Part shown: piece after piece, positions 6,251 through 14,541 of the stretch
Layout: the number at the start of each line of letters is the position of its first letter
Numbering within the stretch: the stretch's first letter is position 1
Origin: Bifidobacterium breve
GTDB taxonomy: Bacteria; Actinomycetota; Acidimicrobiia; Acidimicrobiales; Acidimicrobilacustridaceae
Assembly: GCA_945862505.1 (NCBI GenBank)
Contig: CAMAYJ010000007.1
Span: 1-57,911, forward strand
Direction: 5' to 3'
Length of the DNA stretch: 57,911 nucleotides
The notes under the pieces: generated by a model
Database searches by the model: none
Told to the model about the DNA's origin: nothing
The model's input: the letters and a program-made list of their open reading frames with translations, nothing else
Translations under genes and position numbers: made by a program

Positions 6251-7357
6251 ATGAGCACAGTGCTTTCTTCAGTTCATGGCCGGATTCTTGATCTTGACAG
6301 CCACTTGCAGGTTCCGATTTCTCGATGGGGCGAGGTATTCGGCGACGCGACTGCCCGCTTCGGAACGCGTTTCGCCGGTATCCCGTTGTTTGACGCCACT
6401 GATGAACCCGATCTGACCGCCGACTCCGTGTGGAATACCAAAGGCGCTGCAGCTCCAGGAGCGTCCACCCCAGAAGGCCGTTTGGCTGCGATGGACGTGA
6501 TGGGGATCGACCGGCAACTCATCTTTCCGCAGGTGATTCTTGCAATGCCCGCGTGGTCTGACCATCCCAGTGCTGCGGCACTGCTACGCGAGTACAACGA
6601 CACGGTTTTGAGTTGGACCAAGACGGGTGAAGGGCGCCTTCGTCCAACTGCGTTGCTGAATCTCACCACAATCGATGGCGCGATCAAAGAAGTCGAGCGA
6701 GTGGCTGCGGGCGGTGCACGAGCGGTGTTCATTCAGGATGGGATCGCTCCGGGCGGCCGCTCCCCGGCAGCGGCTGAACTTGACCCTCTGTGGGCACTGC
6801 TCGCCGAAGCGGAACTTCCCGTCACTCTTCATATCGGTGGTCAGGAAGGCTTCTTCGCGAGCAATGCATGGTCTGATGCCGACCTGTTGAGGCCGGGTAC
6901 CTTCTCGACAGGCGAGCCGATCGGCCCGCACGCGCTCGCCACCATGCACCTCGCGGCTCAGAATTATCTGGCGACCATGATCTACGGAGGCGTGTTCGAC
7001 CGTCATCCAAGTTTGCGAGTTGGGGTCATCGAACTCGGTGCGATGTGGGTCGGGCCGTTCGTCGACCTTCTCGAGGATCGTCTCCAGTTGTCGCGTCGTC
7101 TGCGCGAGAGTCTGCAGAGAAGCCCACGAGAAGTGTTCATCGACCAGATCCGTGTGACACCGTTCTTCTGGGAACGTACGGCGCGACAGATTGAGCGCTA
7201 CGGCATGCCGGAGATCTACGCGTTCTCGACGGACTTCCCGCATCCCGAAGGCGGCACTGACCCGATCGGCAAAATGGCTGCTGACATCACGCCGCTCGGT
7301 AACGAAGCGCTCGAAGCGTTCTTCGTGCGCAACGCCGAGCTTCTCCTTCCCGCCTGA
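6251..7357 (+). CDS. amidohydrolase family 2 (ACMSD-like) metal-dependent hydrolase
   Basis: A 368-residue TIM-barrel protein of the length usual for amidohydrolase 2 enzymes. Recognisable elements are the N-terminal DLDSHLQV (the metal motif is DxHxH in most relatives; Gln replaces the second His here), LDPLWALLAEAELPVTLHIGG with the strand-5 His, IYGGVFDRHPSLRVGVIELGA, and the terminal FSTDFPHPEGG carrying the catalytic Asp. This group includes decarboxylases and hydrolases of aromatic or heterocyclic acids; the substrate is unknown. It ends the row of genes separated by repeats. Confidence 0.85.
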   Translation: MSTVLSSVHGRILDLDSHLQVPISRWGEVFGDATARFGTRFAGIPLFDATDEPDLTADSVWNTKGAAAPGASTPEGRLAAMDVMGIDRQLIFPQVILAMPAWSDHPSAAALLREYNDTVLSWTKTGEGRLRPTALLNLTTIDGAIKEVERVAAGGARAVFIQDGIAPGGRSPAAAELDPLWALLAEAELPVTLHIGGQEGFFASNAWSDADLLRPGTFSTGEPIGPHALATMHLAAQNYLATMIYGGVFDRHPSLRVGVIELGAMWVGPFVDLLEDRLQLSRRLRESLQRSPREVFIDQIRVTPFFWERTARQIERYGMPEIYAFSTDFPHPEGGTDPIGKMAADITPLGNEALEAFFVRNAELLLPA

Positions 7358-7390
7358 CCGACAGCCTGGCGATGACGCCCAACGCTTCGA

Positions 7391-7665
7391 GCGCCACCGT
7401 TTGGCAGCATCATCTTGAGATGGTGGTGCATCGATTCGGAATCTTCGCGCAGCCCGAACAGCCGGTTGAATGAGTCATCGGTTTCAGGGATGACGCGCAG
7501 CGCTCGGGCGCGCGGCGTCTTGTCGGGGATCTGCCAGGTGCCGTAGAACCGGTAGGTGTCGGTTCGGTTCGATTCGAACTGACGAGAAATATCCCTGAGC
7601 CGGGAACCGACGAGCCGAACCCGACGACCTATCACTGTCGGGTCAATTTCGGACCCGAGCCCCAA
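7391..7665 (-). pseudogene. Transposase-like gene fragment 2
   Basis: The minus strand encodes the same blocks as the fragment at 4413: RARALRVIPETDDSFNRLFG, then LREDSESMHHHLK, then GGARSVGRHRQA. The part before RARAL (RTDTYRFYGTWQIPDK) differs from fragment 1, so the copies diverged or recombined. There is no start codon that would give a full gene, and the frame runs on as antisense noise. It fills the 330-base gap between the amidohydrolase and the first YcnI-like gene. Confidence 0.55.
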
Positions 7666-7685
7666 CTTGCTCTCAGGAGAACCAA

Positions 7686-8444
7686 ATGCACCGTTCCCGC
7701 TCCTCTCGCCTCGTCCGAGTCGTCTTATTCGTTGCCGCTTCGGCTGTGACGCTTGTGACGCTTTCGACGGCAAGCAGCGCCCACGCCGGCTTCAAGGCAT
7801 ACTCCGCCTTCGGCTTCGCTCCGAATCTGGCCGGAGGATCGAACGCTGCCTCGGGCGATCAAGCGACACCGCCTTACGCGGCCGGAGCGACCGTGACGAT
7901 GTACATGCGCTCGGCGGTTGAGATCCCGGATGGTGAGAGCTGGGACCCAGCGCTCTACAGCAACGTGGATATGAAGATCATCGTGCCATCAGGTTGGACC
8001 AATCCGACTTGTGGCAGCGCCAATCTTCAGGTGAACGACGGCAGCACCAACAGCACCAACCAGCCGGGGGCGGCTGTCGCTGGGTGGCAGTGCGAGACCT
8101 ACGTCAGTGCCGGCCACACGGTGATCCACTTCTGGGGGCCTCCGGTTGCATCGGGAGGTCTCGCGTCCGACGCTGCCCAGTACTTTGTATTCTCCGTGAC
8201 TACCCCGTCACCAGCGGTCGAGACGACCTACGGGGTAGGTGGCACCGAGGGATTCACCGCAGATCAGCAGTACGCGAATGGTGAGATCTCGCACTGGTAC
8301 CCAAGCGTAGATTACGTCGGCACCTATCCCGCCGGTGCTGCTCCGACGACTCCGGCACGCGGACTCCTGCGAACCGTTGCCGCCGCCGAGCCGACCACGA
8401 CGACCACCCCTTCTGGCCCGGTCACCCCGGCATTCACAGGCTGA
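7686..8444 (+). CDS. secreted YcnI/DUF1775-like protein with C-terminal PAFTG tail
   Basis: A 252-residue protein with a signal peptide ending SSA before HAGFKAY, so the mature chain would start with His. YcnI-type copper proteins use an N-terminal His together with a downstream Trp. The second half of the domain is also recognisable: DMKIIVPSGWTNPTC, QYFVFSVTTPSP, and GEISHW in the place of the family GEVVRW. Extra loops make the domain longer than usual. The C-terminus is a Thr-rich linker (EPTTTTTPSG) followed by PVTPAFTG at the stop, a tail shared with three other loci in this window. The next gene begins one base after the stop. Confidence 0.7.
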   Translation: MHRSRSSRLVRVVLFVAASAVTLVTLSTASSAHAGFKAYSAFGFAPNLAGGSNAASGDQATPPYAAGATVTMYMRSAVEIPDGESWDPALYSNVDMKIIVPSGWTNPTCGSANLQVNDGSTNSTNQPGAAVAGWQCETYVSAGHTVIHFWGPPVASGGLASDAAQYFVFSVTTPSPAVETTYGVGGTEGFTADQQYANGEISHWYPSVDYVGTYPAGAAPTTPARGLLRTVAAAEPTTTTTPSGPVTPAFTG

Positions 8445-8445
8445 C

Positions 8446-9207
8446 ATGCGCATCCGATCCACTCTGGCGCGGTTTGCCGCGTGCACTGTGCTGGGGTGGA
8501 TCGCGCTCGGCGGTGTCTCCGCCGTCGCTTCTGCTCACGCGGAGTTCGAATCGACAAGCGTGACCGCAACGAGCACCACCCAGGTGGTGCTCGACGTTCC
8601 ACACGAGCGCGCACCGAACGTTTTCAACACTTCAGTGAGGATCAAGATCCCTAACGGATGGAGTGCACCGACATGCACTTCGCCCGCCGGTTGGACCTGC
8701 TCGAGTTCGTCCGGCGAGGTCGCGTTCTTCAAGAATGACCCCCGGTCCATCATCAATTCCTCAGAGGCGTTCCGATTCGCGTTGAGCGCGCCGGCATCGA
8801 CCGGCACCACGACCTTCCCTGTGGCGCAGATCTACGACACGGGTGAGAACGTCCTTTGGTCAAGTTCTGCGCAATTGCAGGTCACTCCCGCACAAACACC
8901 AACCACATCCGCCCCGCAACCTTCGCCATCGCCGACCACTCCGAATAGTCCGCCGACCACGACTGCGCAGTCGGAATCTTCGAACGCCGGGTCGGGGGCC
9001 GATGGTGGTTCGTCAGCATCGACCGCTTTGAGTCCCGACTCCTCGAACACGGTCACGCTCCAAGCTGACCAGACCGACGATTCGGCGGGCGCTCACTCCA
9101 CCTCAACCTCGGACGGTGCCCCGATCGCAGCGATCGTGGTGGCGGTAATCATCGTGATCATCGTCGGTGGAGTCGCTTTCGTTCTCGCGCGTCGTCGCGG
9201 CCGCTAG
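8446..9207 (+). CDS. membrane-anchored YcnI/DUF1775-like protein
   Basis: A 253-residue protein from the ATG right after the previous stop. The signal peptide ends ASA before HAEFESTSV, again leaving an N-terminal His. The domain shows the family pattern VVLDVPHERAPN, VRIKIPNGW, FRFALSAP, TTTFPVAQIYDTGENVLW. A 90-residue Ser/Thr/Pro-rich linker then leads to one transmembrane helix (IAAIVVAVIIVIIVGGVAFVL) and a basic tail, the usual layout of anchored actinobacterial members. Its stop shares the tetranucleotide CTAG (9204-9207) with the convergent anti-sigma gene. A role in copper capture or delivery at the cell surface follows from the family, not from direct evidence here. Confidence 0.75.
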   Translation: MRIRSTLARFAACTVLGWIALGGVSAVASAHAEFESTSVTATSTTQVVLDVPHERAPNVFNTSVRIKIPNGWSAPTCTSPAGWTCSSSSGEVAFFKNDPRSIINSSEAFRFALSAPASTGTTTFPVAQIYDTGENVLWSSSAQLQVTPAQTPTTSAPQPSPSPTTPNSPPTTTAQSESSNAGSGADGGSSASTALSPDSSNTVTLQADQTDDSAGAHSTSTSDGAPIAAIVVAVIIVIIVGGVAFVLARRRGR

Positions 9208-9809
9208 ACGGAGCGAATGGGGCCTGAGTCCCCGGACGCATCACGGAGTCCGTGGCGAGTGAGGGCCCAGACGGCGATCAGGCTGATGATCTCGGGGGTG
9301 TGTGAGAGTTCGCGCGACAACGACACTGCACCGTCGGCGACATCGATGACTGCGGTGATCACGACCGCGGCGGTCACCACGACCGAGATCGGCAGGACCG
9401 TACGCGCTCGCGCTGGACGCACAACCACGACACCGAGCGCGATGACATAGGCGAGCGAGAACGCGCCAAGGTGTCGAGCCTCGTGGCCATCGATCTCCGA
9501 GCCTCCCAGCAGATCGCCGAACGACGTAACGGCGATTACCACTGCGCATATCGCAAGCACGCCCCTTGGGAACGTCCAGGTCCACACACCATCGAGCATC
9601 CGCGCGCTTCGCACCACCGCAGGTGCCAGGTCATCCTGTGTTTCGGCTTCCCGCAGTTTGCTTCGACGCAGACCGTGGATGAACTCCCGCTGGGAGCGAC
9701 ACGATGGGCAGGTCGCGACATGGGCCTCCACTAGAGACGGATCGAGACCAGGATCCTCGCCATCGGCGAGGGCACTGATGGCCTCCTGAACCTGCGCGCA
9801 GTCAGTCAC
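9204..9809 (-). CDS. zf-HC2 anti-sigma factor with four membrane helices
   Basis: I chose the GTG at 9809, which gives 201 residues, because upstream codons overlap the sigma gene. Residues 4-37 carry the zinc-binding anti-sigma motif: Cys4, then HVATCPSC (His30, Cys34, Cys37). Four hydrophobic segments follow, at about residues 65-88, 98-120, 128-149 and 163-178. It should hold the divergent sigma factor at the membrane until a signal is sensed. The adjacency to the sigma gene and the YcnI-like genes supports a single regulatory unit. Confidence 0.8.
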   Translation of the reverse strand: MTDCAQVQEAISALADGEDPGLDPSLVEAHVATCPSCRSQREFIHGLRRSKLREAETQDDLAPAVVRSARMLDGVWTWTFPRGVLAICAVVIAVTSFGDLLGGSEIDGHEARHLGAFSLAYVIALGVVVVRPARARTVLPISVVVTAAVVITAVIDVADGAVSLSRELSHTPEIISLIAVWALTRHGLRDASGDSGPIRSV

Positions 9810-9870
9810 CGGATTCCCATCGACGTCGACTCTTGCATCGGACTCTCGCTCACTGGACCATGATAGGGAG

Positions 9871-10395
9871 ATGGAGTCGGATCCCCTACTGCACTTGTTG
9901 TTGGCGGCACGTGAGGGCAATGACGCCGCCCTCACTGAACTCGTGCGACGCACCCAGCCGACCCTTTGGGAGCTATGTCGCGCGTTGGGGCACCCGGAGG
10001 ACCCGGGCGATCTCGTGCAGGAGACCTATGAGCGGATGCTCCGGGCGATGCACACGTTCGAGGGCCGCTCACCCGTGCGCCCGTGGTTACTCACGATCGC
10101 ACGAAGGGTTTGCGCCGACTCGGTGCGACGCTCGATTCGCCGACGCCGTCTGTTCGACAAGGCAGTGAGCGCGTTCGACGCCGGCTTGGTGTCTGCAGCC
10201 GATCGCAGTTCGATGGATCTGCTGCACCATCTCGATCCCGATCGACGCGAGGCTTTTGTGATGACTCAACTCGTGGGCCTCTCATACGAAGAGGCGGCTC
10301 TCGTCCTTTCGTGCCCGATCGGAACCGTCAGATCGCGCACTTCGCGGGCCCGGGCCGACCTCAGGGCAGCGATCGCCGCCGCCGACACGGCTTGA
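9871..10395 (+). CDS. ECF-type RNA polymerase sigma factor, SigC-like
   Basis: A 174-residue protein with sigma region 2 (LWELCRALGHPEDPGDLVQETYERM, then FEGRSPVRPWLLTIARRVCADSVRR) and region 4 (LDPDRREAFVMTQLVGLSYEEAALVLSCPIGTVRSRTSRARADL), joined by a short linker. The wording of both regions is close to my memory of mycobacterial SigC, which has been linked to copper acquisition. The AGGGAG site before the ATG supports the start. It is transcribed divergently from its anti-sigma factor across 61 bases and stands next to two YcnI-like genes, so control of these genes is likely but not shown. Confidence 0.85.
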   Translation: MESDPLLHLLLAAREGNDAALTELVRRTQPTLWELCRALGHPEDPGDLVQETYERMLRAMHTFEGRSPVRPWLLTIARRVCADSVRRSIRRRRLFDKAVSAFDAGLVSAADRSSMDLLHHLDPDRREAFVMTQLVGLSYEEAALVLSCPIGTVRSRTSRARADLRAAIAAADTA

Positions 10396-10489
10396 GTTTC
10401 GCTTGGAAATGTTGACCCTGTGCTTCTATCGCTTTATTGGGTCTTCAACAGTTGGATGACATGAACCACCGATTGTGATGCTGGCCGCC

Positions 10490-10540
10490 GCGTTTCACTT
10501 TTGGCCGAAACGCGTTTCACCATCTATTTCTGTGAACGCG
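10490..10540 (+). repeat. Long direct repeat, truncated copy F
   Basis: Only the first 51 bases of the repeat remain: GCGTTTCACTTTTGGCC, the GAAACGCGTTTC palindrome and CACCATCTATTTCTGTGAACGCG. Similarity stops exactly where a fragment of the transposase-like gene begins. The 90 bases between the sigma gene and this copy contain no recognisable signal. Confidence 0.85.
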
Positions 10541-10640
10541 TCGGTGCCCGGAGCGATGGCGCGCAGCGCTCGAGTGCGTCGGCGTTCCTCAGCGATCTCG
10601 TCTTCGGTTGAGTTATGTCGGATTCGCCCGGTGGGTCGCT
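10541..10640 (-). pseudogene. Transposase-like gene fragment 3
   Basis: The minus strand reads GRIRHNSTEDEIAEERRRTR followed by ALRAIAPGTD, which matches fragment 1 (GRIRHNSTEDEITTGRRRTR, then ALRPIPPGTD) almost residue for residue. Only about 33 codons remain, bounded by truncated repeat F on one side and by the binding-protein gene on the other. Confidence 0.6.
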
Positions 10641-10663
10641 GCGCAGATCTCCGTTTTGCCGCG

Positions 10664-11866
10664 TCAGTTCGACGGTGTCAACGTGACCACGCCGCGCTCA
10701 ACGGTGGCGGTCTGCACGAACGAACCATCGGTGACGGTGAAGACGAACACGGGACCGCTCCGGATCTGGCCGTCGGCATCGAACGACAACTGCTTGGTGA
10801 TCCCTTCCACATCGGAATCGTCGAGGGCCTTCGCCATCTGGGCACGGGAACGCGCGCCGTTCACGATCGCGTCAAGCACCAGTCGAGTCGCATCGGCGTA
10901 TTCGGTGGCGTAGGCGGGAGGACTGGAGCCGGTGCGACGTTCGAAGGCGCGGCGGAAGTCGCGCGCGGCGCTGCTCGAACCGCCCCCGATGGTGCATGGA
11001 CATGTGACGATCGCGCCACGAGTGGCGTTCCCTGCGCGCGAGATGAACTCGGGCTGGAACACACCATCGCCGGCGACGAAGGATGCATTGATGCCGGCGT
11101 CGCGCAACTGTCGCACCAGTCGAGCGGCCGGATCGGTGACGCCACCGAAGTAGACAGCATCGGCGCCGAGTGATCGCACGGACTCGACGGCGGAGCGATA
11201 GTCGAGGCGGTCGGCCTCGATCTGCAGGCGCGGCGCAACGACCACGCCGCGGCTGTCGAGCGCGGTGGTGACCAGATCGGCGAGTCCCTTGCCGTACAGG
11301 CTGCCGTCATCGATGACGGCGACGGACTTCACCGCCAACTGATCGATCATGAAGGCGGCCGCTGCCGGTGCCTGTGTCGCGTCGTCGACGACGACGCGAT
11401 GGAAGAACCGCCATCCCTGCGTCCCGAGTGCCGAGTTCGTCGCCGAAGCGGTGATGACAGGAACGCCGGCGGCCTCGAGGATCGGCATGGCCGCTGCAGT
11501 CTCACCCGAGAACGCTGGTCCGACGACCGCGATGATCTGCGGGTCCTCGGCGATCGCTTGGGCGAGCGCCGCAGCACGCGTCGGATCAGCGCGGGTGTCG
11601 AACGAGACGAGACCCACGGGACACTTGGCGAGAGGCCCCGACTCCGACGCCACCGAAAGTGCCGTCTCGATCGCGCTGCGCTTCGACCGACCGTTCGCGC
11701 CGTCACTGCCGGTGATCGGGCCCATGAACGCGATCGCGCTCTGCGGACAACTGCTCGATGCATCGCTGCTGCCACAGGCCGGCGCCAGCAGCGCGACGAC
11801 ACCCGCGATCGCGACTGCTGCGAGCGACGATCGGACACGACGAGAGCGCGAACGTGATCGGTTCAT
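10664..11866 (-). CDS. lipoprotein of the branched-chain amino-acid binding protein fold (Peripla_BP_6)
   Basis: A 400-residue protein with a lipobox (VVALLAPAC, Cys at about 31). Typical type-I periplasmic binding blocks follow: SAIAFMGPITGSDGANG, VVGPAFSGETAAAMPILEAAGVPVIT, FFHRVVVDDATQAPAAAAF, AVIDDGSLYGKGLADL and VYFGGVTDPAARLVRQL. No ABC permease or ATPase gene is nearby. Instead its ATG overlaps by 4 nt the stop of a Cache-HAMP membrane protein, so it more likely serves as a ligand-sensing partner than as a transport component (inference). Confidence 0.85.
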   Translation of the reverse strand: MNRSRSRSRRVRSSLAAVAIAGVVALLAPACGSSDASSSCPQSAIAFMGPITGSDGANGRSKRSAIETALSVASESGPLAKCPVGLVSFDTRADPTRAAALAQAIAEDPQIIAVVGPAFSGETAAAMPILEAAGVPVITASATNSALGTQGWRFFHRVVVDDATQAPAAAAFMIDQLAVKSVAVIDDGSLYGKGLADLVTTALDSRGVVVAPRLQIEADRLDYRSAVESVRSLGADAVYFGGVTDPAARLVRQLRDAGINASFVAGDGVFQPEFISRAGNATRGAIVTCPCTIGGGSSSAARDFRRAFERRTGSSPPAYATEYADATRLVLDAIVNGARSRAQMAKALDDSDVEGITKQLSFDADGQIRSGPVFVFTVTDGSFVQTATVERGVVTLTPSN

Positions 11867-13143
11867 CCGTTGCCCTTCGCCCGGCGGCGCATCTCGGCCG
11901 CACGACCTTCGAGGTCTCGGAAGAAGTCGCTGTCGGTGACCTCCTCGACCTCCTTGCGACGACGCTCCTGATCGACCTCGACCTTCAACGACCGAACCTG
12001 CTCCTTCAACCTCCGTTCACGCACTGCGACCTGTTCGGCCATTCGTGCGAACACCCGTGCCAGGCGACCGATGTCGTCGTGTGACCTCCCGATCCGCTGC
12101 AACTCGTCGTCGTCGGGTGGAGCACCGTCCTCGACCGCTCGGGCGGCGCGTGTGAGCGCGCCGATCGGTCGCGACAAGCGACTGGCAACGAGGAGGGCTC
12201 CGATCACTGCGAGGATGCCGACGACGAGCAGAGCGATGGTGATGGTGTTCACGAGTCGATCGATCGGAGCCATGAACGCCCGACGGGGTTGCGTGACGAT
12301 CGCAGTCGCTGCGCCTTCGGTGGTCGCCCACGCTGCGACCTGATCACCGCGACCGGAGAGCGCGGTCCGAGCGACGCTTCCCTTCGGCTCCGACGAGATA
12401 TCGGTGGCCACTGTCGTCATTCCCAATTCATCGAGCGTGCGTCCCTGCAGGCGACCATCGCGTGCTGTGATGACGGTGCCAGCGTCGTCGACGAGGATCG
12501 CTTGGCCGCCCGGACCGAGCGGGGCCTGATTGAGGGCGAACAGGAGGTCGTCACCGCTCACCTGCAGCGCCGCGACTCCGACGACTGCGGCACCGGGTCG
12601 ACGAGCGGGAGCGGCGACCGTGACGAATGATCGACCACCAGTGGCGGTGAGCTCGCCGATCGCCGGCTTGCCGGCAACGGCCTGCACGAACCACGGTTCG
12701 GTTGTCACCGACGTACCCAGCTGGTCGGTCGGTCCGGCGACGATGGTTCCCTTCGAGTCGGCGACGAGCGTCGCGACGACATCGGGGGCGCCGCCGAGGG
12801 AAGGTGCGCTTCCACCATCGGCCAGGAACTCGACGACTGTGGGGTTGGTGCCCAACTGATCGGCACGCGCGGCGACACCGTTGAGGTACTCGTCGACTGC
12901 AGCAGCGCCCACGGTCGCTGCACCCTCGGCGGCGCCGAGCTCCGATGCCACCACTGCTTCTTGGCCAGTGCGCGTCGCCATGACGGAGACCAGCGCCATC
13001 GGCACGAGTGTGGCGAGCACGAGCGTGACGCCGAGTCTCGCTCCGAGGCTCCACCGTCGAGGATCGATGACTCGTCGGAGTGGGGAGCTGCGCGACGCTC
13101 CGACGAGCGGAGCCGTCTCGTCTAGAGGGGGAGCAGTGGTCAC
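11863..13143 (-). CDS. Cache-HAMP membrane sensor without an obvious output domain
   Basis: A 426-residue protein. Transmembrane helix 1 is at about residues 33-55 (LGVTLVLATLVPMALVSVMA). An extracellular dCache-like region of about 230 residues follows, with VVATLVADSKGTIVAG, EPWFVQAVAGKPAIGE and DDAGTVITARDGRL. Helix 2 lies at about 296-318, followed by a HAMP-like segment (SRLSRPIGALTRAARAVEDG). It ends in a charged coiled coil (RERRLKEQVRSLKVEVDQER) and VTDSDFFRDLEGRA. There is no kinase, cyclase or methyl-accepting domain, so the signal must pass to another protein, plausibly the divergently encoded ATPase pair. Confidence 0.85.
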   Translation of the reverse strand: MTTAPPLDETAPLVGASRSSPLRRVIDPRRWSLGARLGVTLVLATLVPMALVSVMATRTGQEAVVASELGAAEGAATVGAAAVDEYLNGVAARADQLGTNPTVVEFLADGGSAPSLGGAPDVVATLVADSKGTIVAGPTDQLGTSVTTEPWFVQAVAGKPAIGELTATGGRSFVTVAAPARRPGAAVVGVAALQVSGDDLLFALNQAPLGPGGQAILVDDAGTVITARDGRLQGRTLDELGMTTVATDISSEPKGSVARTALSGRGDQVAAWATTEGAATAIVTQPRRAFMAPIDRLVNTITIALLVVGILAVIGALLVASRLSRPIGALTRAARAVEDGAPPDDDELQRIGRSHDDIGRLARVFARMAEQVAVRERRLKEQVRSLKVEVDQERRRKEVEEVTDSDFFRDLEGRAAEMRRRAKGNG

Positions 13144-13215
13144 GGGTCTCCGGATCGGTAGTGCTCGCTGGGGCAGTGTCCGACGACACCAGTCGAATCA
13201 TGATAGGCAGACGGG

Positions 13216-13980
13216 ATGACGACTCTTGTGTCCATCCATTCCTTCCGTGGCGGTACCGGCAAGAGCAACACCTCTGCCAACCTCGCCGCCCAGCTCGCCC
13301 GCACCGGTGCGCGGGTTGCGGTGATCGACACCGATATCCAGTCACCCGGAATCCACGTCCTCTTCGGCTTCGACGAGGACGGCCTGGGTACCACCCTCAA
13401 CGACTACCTGCATGGCGCGGCGCCGATCGAGGCCGCCGCCCACGAGGTCACGGACCAGATCGGCGCTGCGACCGACGGTGCGGCGCTGTTCCTGGTGCCA
13501 TCGAGCATCAAGGCGTCCGAGATCGCCCGCATCCTGCGCGAGGGCTACGACGTCGGTCGACTCAACGATGGATTCCGGGAACTCGGAGAGGCGCTGAACC
13601 TCGACTACCTCCTCGTCGACACGCATCCCGGTCTGAACGAGGAGACGCTCCTGTCCATCACGGTGTCGGACATCCTGATCCTCCTCATGCGTCCCGACAA
13701 GCAGGACTTCCAGGGCACTGCCGTCACCGTCGACGTGGCCCGCCGTCTCGGTGTCCCCGAACTCCTGCTGCTAGTGAACAAGGTGCCGTCGTCGATCGAT
13801 CGCGACACGCTCGCTCGCGATGTGGCCGAGGCCTACCAGTCCGAGGTCGGCGGCGTGCTCCCGCTCAGCGAGGCGGTCGTCGAGAACTCATCGGGTGCGC
13901 TGTTCAGCATCACCAACCCCGACGAGGAGTGGTCGAAGACCCTCGTGGCACTCGCGGCGCGGATCGCCGAGCGGCCGTGA
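13216..13980 (+). CDS. MinD/ParA-family ATPase
   Basis: A 254-residue SIMIBI-class NTPase. The deviant Walker A is HSFRGGTGKSNTSAN (residues 8-22); where MinD and ParA carry the signature Lys (KGGxGK), this protein has Arg11. The A' motif is VAVIDTDIQSPG (35-46), and Walker B is YLLVDTHPGL (131-140). The LLMRPDKQDFQGTAVTVDVARRL block is also typical. There is no DNA-binding ParB partner or membrane-targeting helix in view. Its stop overlaps the GTG of the next gene (GTGA), so the two are translated together. It is divergent, across 72 bases, from the Cache-HAMP/lipoprotein pair. Confidence 0.85.
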   Translation: MTTLVSIHSFRGGTGKSNTSANLAAQLARTGARVAVIDTDIQSPGIHVLFGFDEDGLGTTLNDYLHGAAPIEAAAHEVTDQIGAATDGAALFLVPSSIKASEIARILREGYDVGRLNDGFRELGEALNLDYLLVDTHPGLNEETLLSITVSDILILLMRPDKQDFQGTAVTVDVARRLGVPELLLLVNKVPSSIDRDTLARDVAEAYQSEVGGVLPLSEAVVENSSGALFSITNPDEEWSKTLVALAARIAERP

Positions 13981-14522
13981 GCGACGACGGCCTGTTCAGC
14001 CGCGACGAGATCCTCGCTGGTGGAGCGTCAGCTGGCGATGTCCGCCGCGCCCGGTCGTTGGTGTACCTGATCGAGCAGGAATCGCAGCGGGCCTCCGACC
14101 TGCAGCGGGCGGTCACCGCGTCGGCGATGTTGGCCAACCAATCCGCGTTCATGTCGTTGGAGTCGATGCTCGACCCCGAGGCCCTGCGTGGCTCGCTCCC
14201 CGGCGAATCGGACGAAGCGTTCGTCGAATCGTTCCGAGCGGCCCGACGGTCGGCGAACAGTCCGCAGCTGAAACTCATCGAACGCCACACGCGTGACTGG
14301 ATCGTGCTCGTTCCACCTCGCGTCGATCTGCGCGCTCGAACCTTCGACCTCCTCTGTCAGCGGTACGAGATCAATCGCAAGAAGTGCAGTCGGATGTGTG
14401 CGGCGTTCGGCGTGGACGATCAGGCATTCGCCGAGACGTTCGCACGCGTTGCGCAACGTCCGCTCGACGAAGCCTGTCCGACCGGTGGCGGGGGGCTGTT
14501 CTCGCGCTTCCGCAAGAGCTGA
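13977..14522 (+). CDS. unrecognised 181-residue partner of the MinD/ParA-like ATPase
   Basis: It starts at the GTG overlapping the ATPase stop codon. The protein is soluble and mostly helical: LFSRDEILAGGASAGDVRRA, then a long amphipathic region to about residue 70, then ERHTRDWIVLVPPRVDLRAR and a Cys-containing helix (LLCQRYEINRKKCSRMCAAF). It ends in a Gly/Arg tail, GGGGLFSRFRKS. I know no domain that matches. The tight coupling suggests it binds the ATPase and could link it to the Cache-HAMP coiled coil; this is inference from arrangement. Confidence 0.75.
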   Translation: MSDDGLFSRDEILAGGASAGDVRRARSLVYLIEQESQRASDLQRAVTASAMLANQSAFMSLESMLDPEALRGSLPGESDEAFVESFRAARRSANSPQLKLIERHTRDWIVLVPPRVDLRARTFDLLCQRYEINRKKCSRMCAAFGVDDQAFAETFARVAQRPLDEACPTGGGGLFSRFRKS

Positions 14523-14541
14523 ATCCACCTAAACTCCCGCC

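Noticed and set aside
10475-11173. A 232-codon plus-strand frame over the end of the binding lipoprotein gene
   Set aside because: It starts in repeat F and is the shadow of the minus-strand transposase fragment and lipoprotein gene.
13080-14522. A 480-codon open frame on the plus strand
   Set aside because: It runs through the ATPase gene in another frame and is Arg/Pro-rich, with none of the motifs. The ATPase and its partner explain the DNA, with overlapping start and stop codons.
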